Shown piece after piece: positions 51,241 to 59,751 of a DNA stretch of 64,000 bases (positions are counted from its first letter, which is position 1; the number at the start of each line of letters is the position of its first letter). The DNA is from JAAZBA01 sp964461815 (lineage in GTDB: Bacteria > Bacillota > Clostridia > Oscillospirales > QAMX01): positions 1 to 64,000 of the forward strand of contig CAYWVF010000013.1 of assembly GCA_964461815.1 (NCBI GenBank). The letters are read 5' to 3'. The notes beneath the pieces are model-generated. The model did not search any database. It was not told the DNA's origin and saw nothing but the letters and a program-made list of their open reading frames with translations. The translations under genes were made by a program, and so were the position numbers.

Positions 51241-52713
51241 ATGATAAGCTACAGTGAATTTCAAAAAACAAATATCGATCTGTCCGTGTTAGGCTTCGAG
51301 CCGGAGCAGGAAGATACAGGCTACTACTGCACACCGAAAAATGCTGACATCATAGGCAGAGCAGGTGTCGACGGCATACACTATTGCACGATCCCAATGT
51401 TCGGAGACTTGATATTCACTGTAAGCCCGATGAACTTCGGTGACTGCGTGCATCCGATAGCACGTAATTTTGAGGATCTGCTCAGACTGCTCCTGAACGG
51501 CGTTGATATGGCAGCACTTGAGCAGTGCTACGCATGGGATAGGGCACAGTATGAAGCCTTTCTTATTGACTGCCCGGTAACGAGTGAGCAGGAAGCAGTG
51601 TTAAATGAGCTTCGTGAAAAGCTGAAGCTTGAGCCAATGAGCGATGCATATTCTTATGTGAAAGCATTGCAGGCGGAGTTTGACTATTCGGAGCTACAGT
51701 ATAAAGAGGAATATTATGAAACGGTTGCGGAGGATACACCGGAGCAGCCCGAGGAATGGAGCGTCTACTACGATGGCGGATTTCTGTGCAGGAGTGGAAA
51801 AGGACGTGCAGGCAAGGAGATCACTGTAAATAAGAGATTTTCATGGAATAATGAATCATGGTATATCCCATCGGTATATGCTTGCAGTAAAGGACTTGTG
51901 ATCGATTTTTGCGTAGAGATAGAAGTGGATAGGTTTAGAAGCTTTTTAGATAAATGGCAGGAGGTATGCTCATCCGATGCACCTATCGATGATGAGCAGC
52001 AAACGCAGCTCGACAGAGAAAATCCGTTGTCGATCGAATTCAGACCGCATGTGTATGTGAACGACCGCTGTATTACGGAGAAAAGCGGTATGTCCTGCTC
52101 ATGGCTTCCGAAGAGCTGCTTAGATAGCGGAGAGAAAAATTCAAGAGGAGCGGAATCGGTCGTCCGTCACTATCGATTGGATGAAAGAAAGGTGTGGTCG
52201 ATCCATCGCTGCTCCTGCTCATGGACAACGACAAAAAGACCTGCGATCAAAAGCATAAAATTGAGATTGGAAAGAGAGAAAATGCAGCTCGAGGGCACCA
52301 GATTTGAAGCTTCAAAGGTCGGAGATACGATAAAATTCACGCATCCCATATTCAAAACGGAGCACGAGCTTACTGTCTGCTCGTATGAAAGAAGTACGAT
52401 AAGCTATGGTCAACTGTCTGCGACAGGATATCCGACTTGTGGTACAAAGCTGGAGTACACGCTCTCGCCCGATATCCCGTCAAGTCAGTTTTCAGTCGTT
52501 GATTGTAAAGACAGCGACAGCCCTAATGCTGCATCGATTGCCGTGATCGGAGGCGCTGATGGGCCGACCTCAGTCTTCGTAGGAGTACCGAGAGGCAGTA
52601 CAAATAATCATTCGGCATGCTCGGCACTTACATTTGAGCCGCAGGATAAAGTAAAGTGGAAGATGATCTTCAGAGAAAAACCGATAGATGATATTGAAGT
52701 TGAGCTGATCTGA
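51241..52713 (+). CDS. Hypothetical protein with SUKH-like N-terminal region and a GGADGPT motif
   Basis: 490 residues, no membrane helix and no signal peptide. The N-terminal 130 residues, with TPKNADIIGRAGVDGIHYCTI and FTVSPMNFGDCVHPIARNFEDLLRLLL, resemble SMI1/KNR4 (SUKH)-like domains. A middle part has YDGGFLCRSGKGRAGKEITVNKRF. Near the C-terminus, AASIAVIGGADGPTSVFVG matches the GGADGPT signature of sodium-pumping decarboxylase beta subunits (OadB), although no other part of that membrane protein is here. The motif also occurs, from memory, in assorted small Firmicutes proteins and may be a mobile peptide element. It lies upstream of the Bce-type module; function unknown. Confidence 0.65.
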   Translation: MISYSEFQKTNIDLSVLGFEPEQEDTGYYCTPKNADIIGRAGVDGIHYCTIPMFGDLIFTVSPMNFGDCVHPIARNFEDLLRLLLNGVDMAALEQCYAWDRAQYEAFLIDCPVTSEQEAVLNELREKLKLEPMSDAYSYVKALQAEFDYSELQYKEEYYETVAEDTPEQPEEWSVYYDGGFLCRSGKGRAGKEITVNKRFSWNNESWYIPSVYACSKGLVIDFCVEIEVDRFRSFLDKWQEVCSSDAPIDDEQQTQLDRENPLSIEFRPHVYVNDRCITEKSGMSCSWLPKSCLDSGEKNSRGAESVVRHYRLDERKVWSIHRCSCSWTTTKRPAIKSIKLRLEREKMQLEGTRFEASKVGDTIKFTHPIFKTEHELTVCSYERSTISYGQLSATGYPTCGTKLEYTLSPDIPSSQFSVVDCKDSDSPNAASIAVIGGADGPTSVFVGVPRGSTNNHSACSALTFEPQDKVKWKMIFREKPIDDIEVELI

Positions 52714-52754
52714 GAGAGCTTTTCCCTTTATCACAGTACAGGAGAGACAGTGAA

Positions 52755-53429
52755 ATGTATAAGTTGTTGATCGTTGAGGATGACAAGGGAATAGCGGAGA
52801 CTATAAAAGCACAGGCAGAACAGTGGGCTTTGACAGTGCGGTGTGTCGCAAATTTCAGGAATGTGATGTCGGAGTTTGCGGAGCTTGATCCGCACATAGT
52901 ACTGCTCGATATAAGCCTGCCGTTTTTTAACGGCTATCATTGGTGCAGCGAGATACGAAAGGTGTCTAAGGTGCCGATAATATTCATTTCCTCAGCTTCC
53001 GATAATATGAATATGATAATGGCGATGAATATGGGTGCAGATGACTTCATTGCAAAGCCGTTCGATCAGAGTGTGTTGATGGCGAAAATACAGGCAATGC
53101 TTCGCAGAACATATGATTTTGCAGCCTCCGTACCTGTTTTAGAGCATAGAGGAGCACTACTGAATACGGGTGACAGCACGCTGACATATAACGGAGAAAG
53201 AATATCTCTATCTAAAAATGAGTTCCGTATCTTACATATCCTTATGGAAAATAAAGGCAGAGTAGTCAGCCGTGAGAAGCTTATAGAGCTGCTGTGGGAG
53301 ACAGACAGCTTTATTGATGAGAATACGCTGACAGTAAATGTCGGGCGACTGAGAAAACGACTGGACAGTGCAGGACTTACGGATTTTATAGCAACGAAAT
53401 TCGGAATCGGCTATATAATAGAAAGCTGA
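52755..53429 (+). CDS. Response regulator, OmpR family (BceR-like)
   Basis: 224 residues. The receiver domain has acidic pocket VEDD at the start, the phosphoacceptor Asp in HIVLLDISLPFFNGY, Ser in IIFISSASDN and Lys in DFIAKPFD. The C-terminal winged helix has LSKNEFRILHILMENKGRVVSREKLIELLW and TLTVNVGRLRKRLDSAG, the OmpR-type DNA-binding domain. It forms a two-component system with the next gene and is predicted to switch on the adjacent ABC transporter genes. It starts about 40 bases after the SUKH-like gene. Confidence 0.93.
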   Translation: MYKLLIVEDDKGIAETIKAQAEQWALTVRCVANFRNVMSEFAELDPHIVLLDISLPFFNGYHWCSEIRKVSKVPIIFISSASDNMNMIMAMNMGADDFIAKPFDQSVLMAKIQAMLRRTYDFAASVPVLEHRGALLNTGDSTLTYNGERISLSKNEFRILHILMENKGRVVSREKLIELLWETDSFIDENTLTVNVGRLRKRLDSAGLTDFIATKFGIGYIIES

Positions 53430-53439
53430 GGAGACAGCA

Positions 53440-54429
53440 GTGAGACTTTTTTATCGATACCTCAAGGGCTATAAACGGATGCTCACAGTGAGTGCAGTGT
53501 TCTGTATTATATTTATCTTGAGCTTTTTACTGTATCATTTGCCGATAGAAGCAGTCCTTTATCCGATACTGCTTTGCTTAGGTGTCGGTGCAGTCGTATG
53601 TATTTTCGATTTTTACCGTGTAAAGCGTGAGCATGAAGCATTACAGAGCATAAAAACGATAACAGATGCAATGTCCGAATGCCTTCCGAAAACGAATACG
53701 ATAGCAGATGAGGAGCATAGAAGCATTATTCGAATGATATGTGAAGAACATAATGCGTATCGTGCCGAAACGAGCGGTAAATATGCGGATATGATCGAGT
53801 ATTACACAATGTGGGCTCACCAGATCAAGACACCGATAGCATCTATGCGCTTGCGGCTGCAAAATGAGGATTCCGCAATGGCAAGAAAGCTGTTGACCGA
53901 GCTTCGCCGAATCGAACAGTATGTGGAAATGGTACTGACATTCCTCAGACTCGATTCCGAAAGCACCGACTATGTTTTTAAGGAATATGATCTTGACAAG
54001 ATAGTGAAAACGGCTGTCAAAAAGTTTTCATCCGATTTTATCGACCGTAAGCTGTCACTTATATACGAACCGCTCGATACGACAGTAGTCACGGATGAGA
54101 AGTGGCTGTCCTTCGTTGTGGAGCAGCTGATATCGAATGCGCTCAAATACACACCATCGGGCAGTATCAGAGTCTCATTGGTGGGAGAAAAAACGCTTCG
54201 AATAGAGGATACAGGTATAGGTATCGCAGCCGAGGATCTGCCACGTATATTTGAGAACGGCTTCACGGGCTATAACGGCAGAAAAGACAGAAAATCGAGT
54301 GGGATAGGGCTGTATCTATGTAAGCGTATCTGCTCGAATTTGGGTCACACGATCACGGCGACCTCGACTGTAGACGTAGGAACGGCGATAGATATAGATC
54401 TTTCACAGCGAAAGCCTGAGGTCGAATAG
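53440..54429 (+). CDS. Sensor histidine kinase (BceS-like, intramembrane-sensing)
   Basis: 329 residues, GTG start behind GAGGAGA. Two membrane helices (about residues 15-34 and 38-58) with almost no loop show the intramembrane-sensing type. The H-box is YTMWAHQIKTPIASMRL, the N-box EQLISNALKYTPSG, and ATP-binding glycines are in EDTGIGIAAEDLPRIFENGF and SSGIGLYLCKRI. Bce-type kinases sense via their partner ABC transporter, which detects antimicrobial peptides attacking lipid II. The transporter genes lie downstream. Confidence 0.93.
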   Translation: MRLFYRYLKGYKRMLTVSAVFCIIFILSFLLYHLPIEAVLYPILLCLGVGAVVCIFDFYRVKREHEALQSIKTITDAMSECLPKTNTIADEEHRSIIRMICEEHNAYRAETSGKYADMIEYYTMWAHQIKTPIASMRLRLQNEDSAMARKLLTELRRIEQYVEMVLTFLRLDSESTDYVFKEYDLDKIVKTAVKKFSSDFIDRKLSLIYEPLDTTVVTDEKWLSFVVEQLISNALKYTPSGSIRVSLVGEKTLRIEDTGIGIAAEDLPRIFENGFTGYNGRKDRKSSGIGLYLCKRICSNLGHTITATSTVDVGTAIDIDLSQRKPEVE

Positions 54430-54457
54430 ACTTCTTACAAAACTGTTAGATTTGATA

Positions 54458-54509
54458 GGGTATTTGTAAGCCAAATCAATGGCGATGCAAATACCCGTTG
54501 TATTATAAT
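54458..54509 (+). promoter_or_regulatory. Promoter with inverted repeat upstream of the Bce-type transporter genes
   Basis: GGGTATTTG (54458-54466) and CAAATACCC (54488-54496) form a dyad. TATAAT is at 54504-54509, with only a weak -35. A weak -35 with a dyad fits activation by the response regulator encoded upstream. Confidence 0.6.
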
Positions 54510-54543
54510 TATAGCAGAAATCAAAAAGGAGGATTTTTGTTAT

Positions 54544-55308
54544 ATGAGTATTTTGAATGTAAGCGGAGTACAGAAAATATATACTACACGCTTTGGCGGA
54601 AATAAAGTTGAGGCACTGAAGAATGTTTCGTTCGATGTGGAGCAGGGTGAATATGTAGCTATCATGGGTGAATCGGGCTCGGGAAAAACGACACTGCTCA
54701 ATATCATTGCATCACTTGACAAGGCTACCTCAGGCAGTGTTGTACTGGATGGAAACGACCTGTCCAAGATCAAGGAGACTCAGGCAGCATCGTTTCGCAG
54801 AGATAATCTCGGCTTCGTATTTCAGGAGTTCAACCTGTTAGATACCTTCACGATAGAGGACAATATCTATTTACCGCTCGTTCTCGCAGGTAAGAGCTAC
54901 AAAGAGATGTACGGGCGTCTTACACCGATCGCAGCACAGCTTGGCATCCCGGAAATATTGAAAAAATATCCATATGAGGTGTCGGGAGGTCAGAAGCAGA
55001 GAGCGGCAGTGGCACGTGCGTTGATAACATCACCGAAGCTGATACTGGCAGATGAGCCTACGGGAGCTTTGGACTCAAAGGCTACAGATGAGCTGCTCCG
55101 CCTGTTTTCACAGATCAACAAAACGGGGCAGACGATCCTGATGGTAACACACTCCGTAAAGGCTGCAAGTCATGCAGACCGAGTGCTGTTTATCAAGGAT
55201 GGAGAGGTGTTCCACCAGATCTACCGCGGCGGCAATACGAACGAGCAGCTCTACCAGATGATATCGGACACACTCACAATGCTGACGACGGGAGGAACAA
55301 GAGAATGA
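54544..55308 (+). CDS. ABC transporter ATP-binding protein (BceA-like)
   Basis: 254 residues. Walker A is MGESGSGKTTLLNIIASLD, the Q-loop FVFQEFNLLD, the signature SGGQKQRAAVARAL and Walker B LILADEPTGALDSKATDEL, ending with the H-loop MVTHSVKAASHAD. MacB/LolD-type ATPases such as BceA have this pattern. It powers the FtsX-type permease encoded 4 bases downstream (overlapping), giving resistance to peptide antibiotics such as bacitracin in related systems. The start follows AAAAAGGAGGATTTTTGTT. Confidence 0.94.
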   Translation: MSILNVSGVQKIYTTRFGGNKVEALKNVSFDVEQGEYVAIMGESGSGKTTLLNIIASLDKATSGSVVLDGNDLSKIKETQAASFRRDNLGFVFQEFNLLDTFTIEDNIYLPLVLAGKSYKEMYGRLTPIAAQLGIPEILKKYPYEVSGGQKQRAAVARALITSPKLILADEPTGALDSKATDELLRLFSQINKTGQTILMVTHSVKAASHADRVLFIKDGEVFHQIYRGGNTNEQLYQMISDTLTMLTTGGTRE

Positions 55309-57326
55309 GATCGAGCTTTTATTCGAAACTCGCATGGGATGCTATCAGAAAAAATAAGCGGATGTACTTTCCCTATATCCTCACCGGCAGCGTGATGGTT
55401 ATGATGTATTATATTTTGAGCTATCTCATCGGCTCATCGGCACTGGAAAGTATGCCGGGCGGCTCCGTGCTGATGACTATGCTTCCACTCGGCTGTGTTA
55501 TTATTGCATTTTTCTCACTGTTGTTTCTGTTCTATACTAATTCGCTTCTCATAAAGCAGAGATATCGTGAGTTCGGACTGTATAATATCCTCGGTATGGA
55601 TAAGAAAAACATAAGTCGATTGATGGTATGGGAGACATTGTTCTCTGCCGCTATAGCTATCATAGCAGGACTTGTATGCGGCATCGGATTTTCAAAGGCG
55701 GCAGAGCTTGTGCTTCTGAATCTACTGAATATGGATGTGGATTTTATGCTGAGCATCAGTTCAATATCGATCAGACAAACAGCAATGATATACAGCTTGA
55801 TCTATCTGCTGCTGCTTGTCAATGCTCTGCTAAAGGTTCGACACTCAAAGCCGTTGGAGCTTATGCAAAAAAGCAGGGCAGGGGAAAAGCTGCCTAAATT
55901 CACATGGCCCTTTGCACTTCTCGGAGTCGTACTGCTCGGCGGAGCGTATTATCTGGCTGTAAGCATCAAGGAGCCGGTGACCGCTCTTGTTGTGTTCTTT
56001 ATAGCAGTTCTTATGGTCATCGTAGGAACATATCTGCTGTTTATTTCAGGCTCGGTGACGTTTTGCCGTATGCTTCAAAGAAATAAAAGGTACTACTATA
56101 AACCTGAGCATTTCGTTTCTGTCTCATCTATGGTCTACCGTATGAAACGAAACGGAGCGGGACTTGCCTCGATCTGCATTCTGCTGACAATGGTGCTTGT
56201 TATGCTCTCATCAACTACTACATTGTACTTCGGCGAAGAAGGCTCATTGAGAAATCGCTATCCGAATGAAATAAATATCGATGTATACTACGACGATGCT
56301 GACGGAATGAATGAAGAAAACCTGACGGAACTGCGTGACGCTATCGCAAAGGATGCTCCGAAGGATGCCGATCTGACAGGTACATGCTATACTATGTCGG
56401 CAGGAATGTTTACAGACGATGGTGTCATTCTCGACTATACTCATGTGAGCTCGGTCGATTATGATAAGGTAGGTTATTTGTACATCGTGTCTATTGATGA
56501 CTATAACAGTATGATGAAGACAGATAAAACACTTAAGGATGACGAATGCTTTATTTACAGTAGTAGGTTGGATATTCAGTGGAGCAGCTTCACCATGGAA
56601 TACTGTGTTCCATACAACGTTAAGGAGCGTTTGACTGAATTTCACGAGGATAAGGACGCAATAGTCATGACTATGCCGAGTGCTTATATAGTCGTAAATA
56701 ATGTGAGCTCCTTTATCGAGCCTGTTGCAGATCGAAAAAACGACTACGGAGCTTCTATAATGGAATATAATTGGACATGCGGCTTCGATTGCGAAAAAAC
56801 GTCAGATGAAGTGTCTGTAAGAGAAAATATCCTGAAAACCGTAAAGGAATTTGCAGATAAAGAAGATTTCGTACGCTCTTACAACGTGGTAAGTCGTGAA
56901 ATGCAGAAATTCGGCTTTTATGAGCTCTACGGAAGTCTGTTCTTCCTCGGAATAATGCTGAGCATCGTATTTCTGTTGGCGGCAGTACTGATAATATACT
57001 ATAAGCAGCTCTCGGAGGGCTACGAGGATCAGAACCGCTTTGAGATCATGCAAAAGGTAGGTATGACTAAGCGTGATATACGAAAGAGCATCAATTCGCA
57101 AATGCTCACGGTATTCTTTATGCCGCTCGTCATGGCAGGTATACATCTCGCCTTCGCATATCCGTTCATATCGAAAATAATGTTGATGTTCGCATTTGAT
57201 GATACATTGCTGAACGTGGCAGTGACAGCTGCCTGCTTTGCTGTGTTCGGCATATTCTACGCAGTCGTGTATAAGATGACCTCGGGAAGCTACTATAATA
57301 TAGTCTGCGGTAAGAGAGAAGCGTGA
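55305..57326 (+). CDS. ABC transporter permease (BceB-like, FtsX family)
   Basis: 673 residues with about ten membrane helices (four around residues 18-40, 60-80, 110-135, 150-170, two around 205-245, one at 285-305, and three in the last 150 residues: 545-567, 605-625, 635-655). A large extracellular domain of about 210 residues lies between about 310 and 525. This is the BceB/VraG permease layout, in which the big loop binds the peptide antibiotic or lipid-linked target. It overlaps the ATPase by 4 bases, as is usual for the pair. Confidence 0.92.
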   Translation: MRSSFYSKLAWDAIRKNKRMYFPYILTGSVMVMMYYILSYLIGSSALESMPGGSVLMTMLPLGCVIIAFFSLLFLFYTNSLLIKQRYREFGLYNILGMDKKNISRLMVWETLFSAAIAIIAGLVCGIGFSKAAELVLLNLLNMDVDFMLSISSISIRQTAMIYSLIYLLLLVNALLKVRHSKPLELMQKSRAGEKLPKFTWPFALLGVVLLGGAYYLAVSIKEPVTALVVFFIAVLMVIVGTYLLFISGSVTFCRMLQRNKRYYYKPEHFVSVSSMVYRMKRNGAGLASICILLTMVLVMLSSTTTLYFGEEGSLRNRYPNEINIDVYYDDADGMNEENLTELRDAIAKDAPKDADLTGTCYTMSAGMFTDDGVILDYTHVSSVDYDKVGYLYIVSIDDYNSMMKTDKTLKDDECFIYSSRLDIQWSSFTMEYCVPYNVKERLTEFHEDKDAIVMTMPSAYIVVNNVSSFIEPVADRKNDYGASIMEYNWTCGFDCEKTSDEVSVRENILKTVKEFADKEDFVRSYNVVSREMQKFGFYELYGSLFFLGIMLSIVFLLAAVLIIYYKQLSEGYEDQNRFEIMQKVGMTKRDIRKSINSQMLTVFFMPLVMAGIHLAFAYPFISKIMLMFAFDDTLLNVAVTAACFAVFGIFYAVVYKMTSGSYYNIVCGKREA

Positions 57327-57373
57327 TAAGAACATTTTGCTTGAAAGCATTGGCATATTATCGGAAGCAGAGC

Positions 57374-57423
57374 TTGACAATAGACCGATATGATGCTATA
57401 ATATCGGTTAGCTTAAACTAACC
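57374..57423 (+). promoter_or_regulatory. Promoter with TetR-type operator
   Basis: TTGACA (57374-57379), 17-base spacer, TATAAT (57397-57402). The dyad GGTTAG (57406-57411)-CTTAAA-CTAACC (57418-57423) overlaps the transcription start and resembles TetR-family operators. Confidence 0.7.
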
Positions 57424-57447
57424 AAATCGTGTTAACAGGAGAGAAAA

Positions 57448-57675
57448 ATGACAAAGCAGAGAATCGTGTTGATATTTGTGAGCATCGTAGTAGTTCTTAT
57501 GGCACCGCTGCTCGGGATAGCATTAGCGGAAAGGTATTTGATGCTTTCGGGAGGAATGGCGACCGAAAAGTACATGCTGATAATGGAGGGCTGCATCCAC
57601 GGATTTCAGATCATAGGTATCCTTGCAGCAGCATACGGACTGTTCGGTAAAAGCAGTAAAGAAAAGCACGAATAA
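57448..57675 (+). CDS. Small two-helix membrane protein
   Basis: 75 residues from ATG 57448, behind AGGAGAG. Two hydrophobic helices lie at about residues 6-26 and 46-66, separated by a short region with ERYLMLSGGMATEKYM, and the tail KSSKEKHE is charged. I do not recognise the family. It follows the Bce-type genes but has its own promoter with a TetR-like operator, and a terminator lies just after it. A role as a small envelope-stress protein is only a guess. Confidence 0.6.
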   Translation: MTKQRIVLIFVSIVVVLMAPLLGIALAERYLMLSGGMATEKYMLIMEGCIHGFQIIGILAAAYGLFGKSSKEKHE

Positions 57676-57690
57676 AATAGCAATACATAA

Positions 57691-57718
57691 AAGAGGTCGG
57701 CAGAGCTGCCGACCTCTT
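57691..57718. terminator. Bidirectional terminator hairpin
   Basis: AAGAGGTCGGCAG pairs perfectly with CTGCCGACCTCTT. It lies between two convergent genes with A- and T-rich flanks. Confidence 0.85.
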
Positions 57719-57723
57719 ATTAT

Positions 57724-58719
57724 TTAAAACTCAAATGCATTCACCAGATCCGAAGCATTCATCGCATCATACAAAACGAGATCTTGGTCATTTGACCATT
57801 CATCATAAAACTCGCCGTCACGATAGTTTACCGTGTGAGGGTACACATATGCCGCATGTGCTTTTCCGTCGTCACCGATAAGGCACATACAGTTTCTGAT
57901 GCATTCCTCTGCACGCTCAGCATACCGCATGTCACCCGTGAGCCTCGCATATGCAGCAAAGGCACGAGCTGTCAGACAGCTGAGATGATGAGGAAGTGTA
58001 TCACCAAAGCATCTGTTCTTGCCGAACCAATAATCGTCCCAGTATCGTATCGCAGTCTCATACAGGTGGAAGCTTGGCTGACTGCCTGAAAATCTGTCAA
58101 GAACATCGATATGCTTTTCTGCTTCGGTGATATAAAATTCACGGTCATCGCTGTAAAGTCCTGCCTCCGAGATGCAGCATACAACGGGAGTGACTATCGT
58201 TTGCTCGTAGTTTACCTCGTGCTTCGGATAGGATAAACCGTTTCCGATAATATTATCGACGTGAAAGTTGAAAAACGCGAGCATTTTAGCTTTATCCTCA
58301 TTCCTGCCTGAAAGCTCAAATGCACATATGACCTTTCTTATCGCTACGGCATTCGAATAGCATTTTTCACCGCCGATGCTGTAATATTTTTTCGCAAGCA
58401 TCAGGATATTGTCAAGATATCTGTTATCTCTTGTCAGATAAAACATCTCGGAGAAGATCAGCATCACACCGGGTGAATTATACAGCCGTATCATATCGGC
58501 GTTTTTTCCTATGTTATTGAATACTTCACCTGTTTTCTCTTCGTAAAATTCACGGAAGAGAAAATCCATGTAAAGCTCGATAGACCTGTGCAGCTTTTCA
58601 TCATCATGCGTTTGCAAATACCGAATAAGCGTGAGTGCCATATTCATTCGTTCATGGCAGGTATTGTGATCTGAAAAATTATAGTCAAAATATTGTTCGT
58701 CGAGCTTGTTGTCGTACAC
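57724..58719 (-). pseudogene. C-terminal half of an amber-interrupted six-hairpin-like enzyme
   Basis: 331 residues as an open frame, but with no SD and only a GTG start. The reading frame continues without a break into the gene on its right (58762-59751) except for a single in-frame TAG at 58762-58764. The protein is rich in paired helices with aromatic residues (RMNMALTLIRYLQTHDDEKLHRSI, FSEMFYLTRDNRYLDNILMLAKKYY, HLSCLTARAFAAYARLTGDMRYAERAEECI), an alpha/alpha-barrel pattern of six-hairpin glycosidases and polysaccharide lyases. If TAG were read through, the enzyme would be about 675 residues. The substrate is unknown; the neighbouring glycyl radical enzyme and AraC regulator suggest carbohydrate use. 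Confidence 0.62.
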
Positions 58720-58761
58720 AAGGTAAGCACCGTATAGCGGACTGTCTTTATCGAGACATTG

Positions 58762-59751
58762 CTAATTGTCTGCAATGAAATAGAGACGCTTTTTCAGAAG
58801 CTCCGTAAAAGGTGCTTTGACATTGAAATCGGTATACGTAGCTACATTGCCGCAGCTTATATAAAACCTGAGCTCGCCTGTTTCGGATGGAACGAATGAT
58901 ACTCGGAAGACACCATCCTTTTCAATAACCTCTATCTGCTTGCCGCAGCAAACAACAGACGGAGCTTTATGTTCATATGTAAGTATTTCAAATTCGAGCC
59001 TCTCACCATTGAAAACGGTAAAATGCTTGGCTTTTATACCGATATAGCTTCTATACTCGGCGAGCTTGTTGAAAAAATCATCCTTACCCTTGTGCCAAAA
59101 TAGCTCCCATTCCAGAACATACTCTTCTCCGCTCTTGAGAAGCACAGCTTGTGGCTCAAGTACAAAGCTTCCCCTCCTATTACTGCTGCAATTCTTTTGA
59201 CTGTAGCTTATAAATGAGCCCTGCGTAAGGATAAGCCCAAGGTTTATTTCGGACGGCCCCATTTTAAGTGCATTTATCCATGTAGTATTACCGCCGCACC
59301 ATATATGTGTATTACAGCAGCTTACCATACATTCATCTGCATATGTATATCTATCGTTAAAAGCAAATTCGATCCCAAACGTATCTCTGTTTACGCATAC
59401 GACCGAGGGTGAGATGTTCCTGATGCACATTCTCTCTTTTAAATTACCGCTTTCGGTAAAGCAGCGATGAACGGTGACAGAGAGCTTGCTATTAACGTAG
59501 ACTGCTGACATGGATGCATCATCGTATTCTGCACTTTTCAGCTCGAACTGCTCAGGTGCATAAGCTTTCCTGAAAAAATCGTTCGGAGAAATATCGGCAG
59601 AGTCATATTTGTCAAAGCTCGTTTTGAGTCTTCCCCATTGACCGCTCTCAGCGGAGCACCAGTTCATGCAGTGCTCATCAGCTGCGTTTATAATTGAATT
59701 TATGTACCCTGTCCTCCTGTCAAATTCGACAATGAATCTATTGCTTTTCAT
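58762..59751 (-). CDS. N-terminal half of the same interrupted enzyme, beta-sandwich-like
   Basis: 329 residues ending at TAG. It is rich in strands: FIVEFDRRTGYINSIINAADEHCM, SMSAVYVNSKLSVTVHRCF, and a late immunoglobulin-like part with HFTVFNGERLEFEILTYEHKAP. Many multi-domain carbohydrate enzymes put a beta-sandwich before an alpha/alpha barrel, and this order fits. It overlaps the MATE gene by 14 bases, so the two are co-expressed. Expressed alone, it would be a non-catalytic domain. The sequence around the stop reads ADN-stop-QCLDKDS; a Gln in place of the stop (CAG or CAA to TAG) is likely. Confidence 0.62.
   Translation of the reverse strand: MKSNRFIVEFDRRTGYINSIINAADEHCMNWCSAESGQWGRLKTSFDKYDSADISPNDFFRKAYAPEQFELKSAEYDDASMSAVYVNSKLSVTVHRCFTESGNLKERMCIRNISPSVVCVNRDTFGIEFAFNDRYTYADECMVSCCNTHIWCGGNTTWINALKMGPSEINLGLILTQGSFISYSQKNCSSNRRGSFVLEPQAVLLKSGEEYVLEWELFWHKGKDDFFNKLAEYRSYIGIKAKHFTVFNGERLEFEILTYEHKAPSVVCCGKQIEVIEKDGVFRVSFVPSETGELRFYISCGNVATYTDFNVKAPFTELLKKRLYFIADN

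Noticed and set aside
52533..52610. Annotation of the 51241-52713 protein as oxaloacetate decarboxylase beta subunit
   Set aside because: Only the GGADGPT loop matches; the membrane helices that define the subunit are absent.
58762..58764. TAG decoded as pyrrolysine
   Set aside because: No pyl genes or methylamine enzymes are in the window, and RF1 is present. The residues around the stop fit a lost Gln better.
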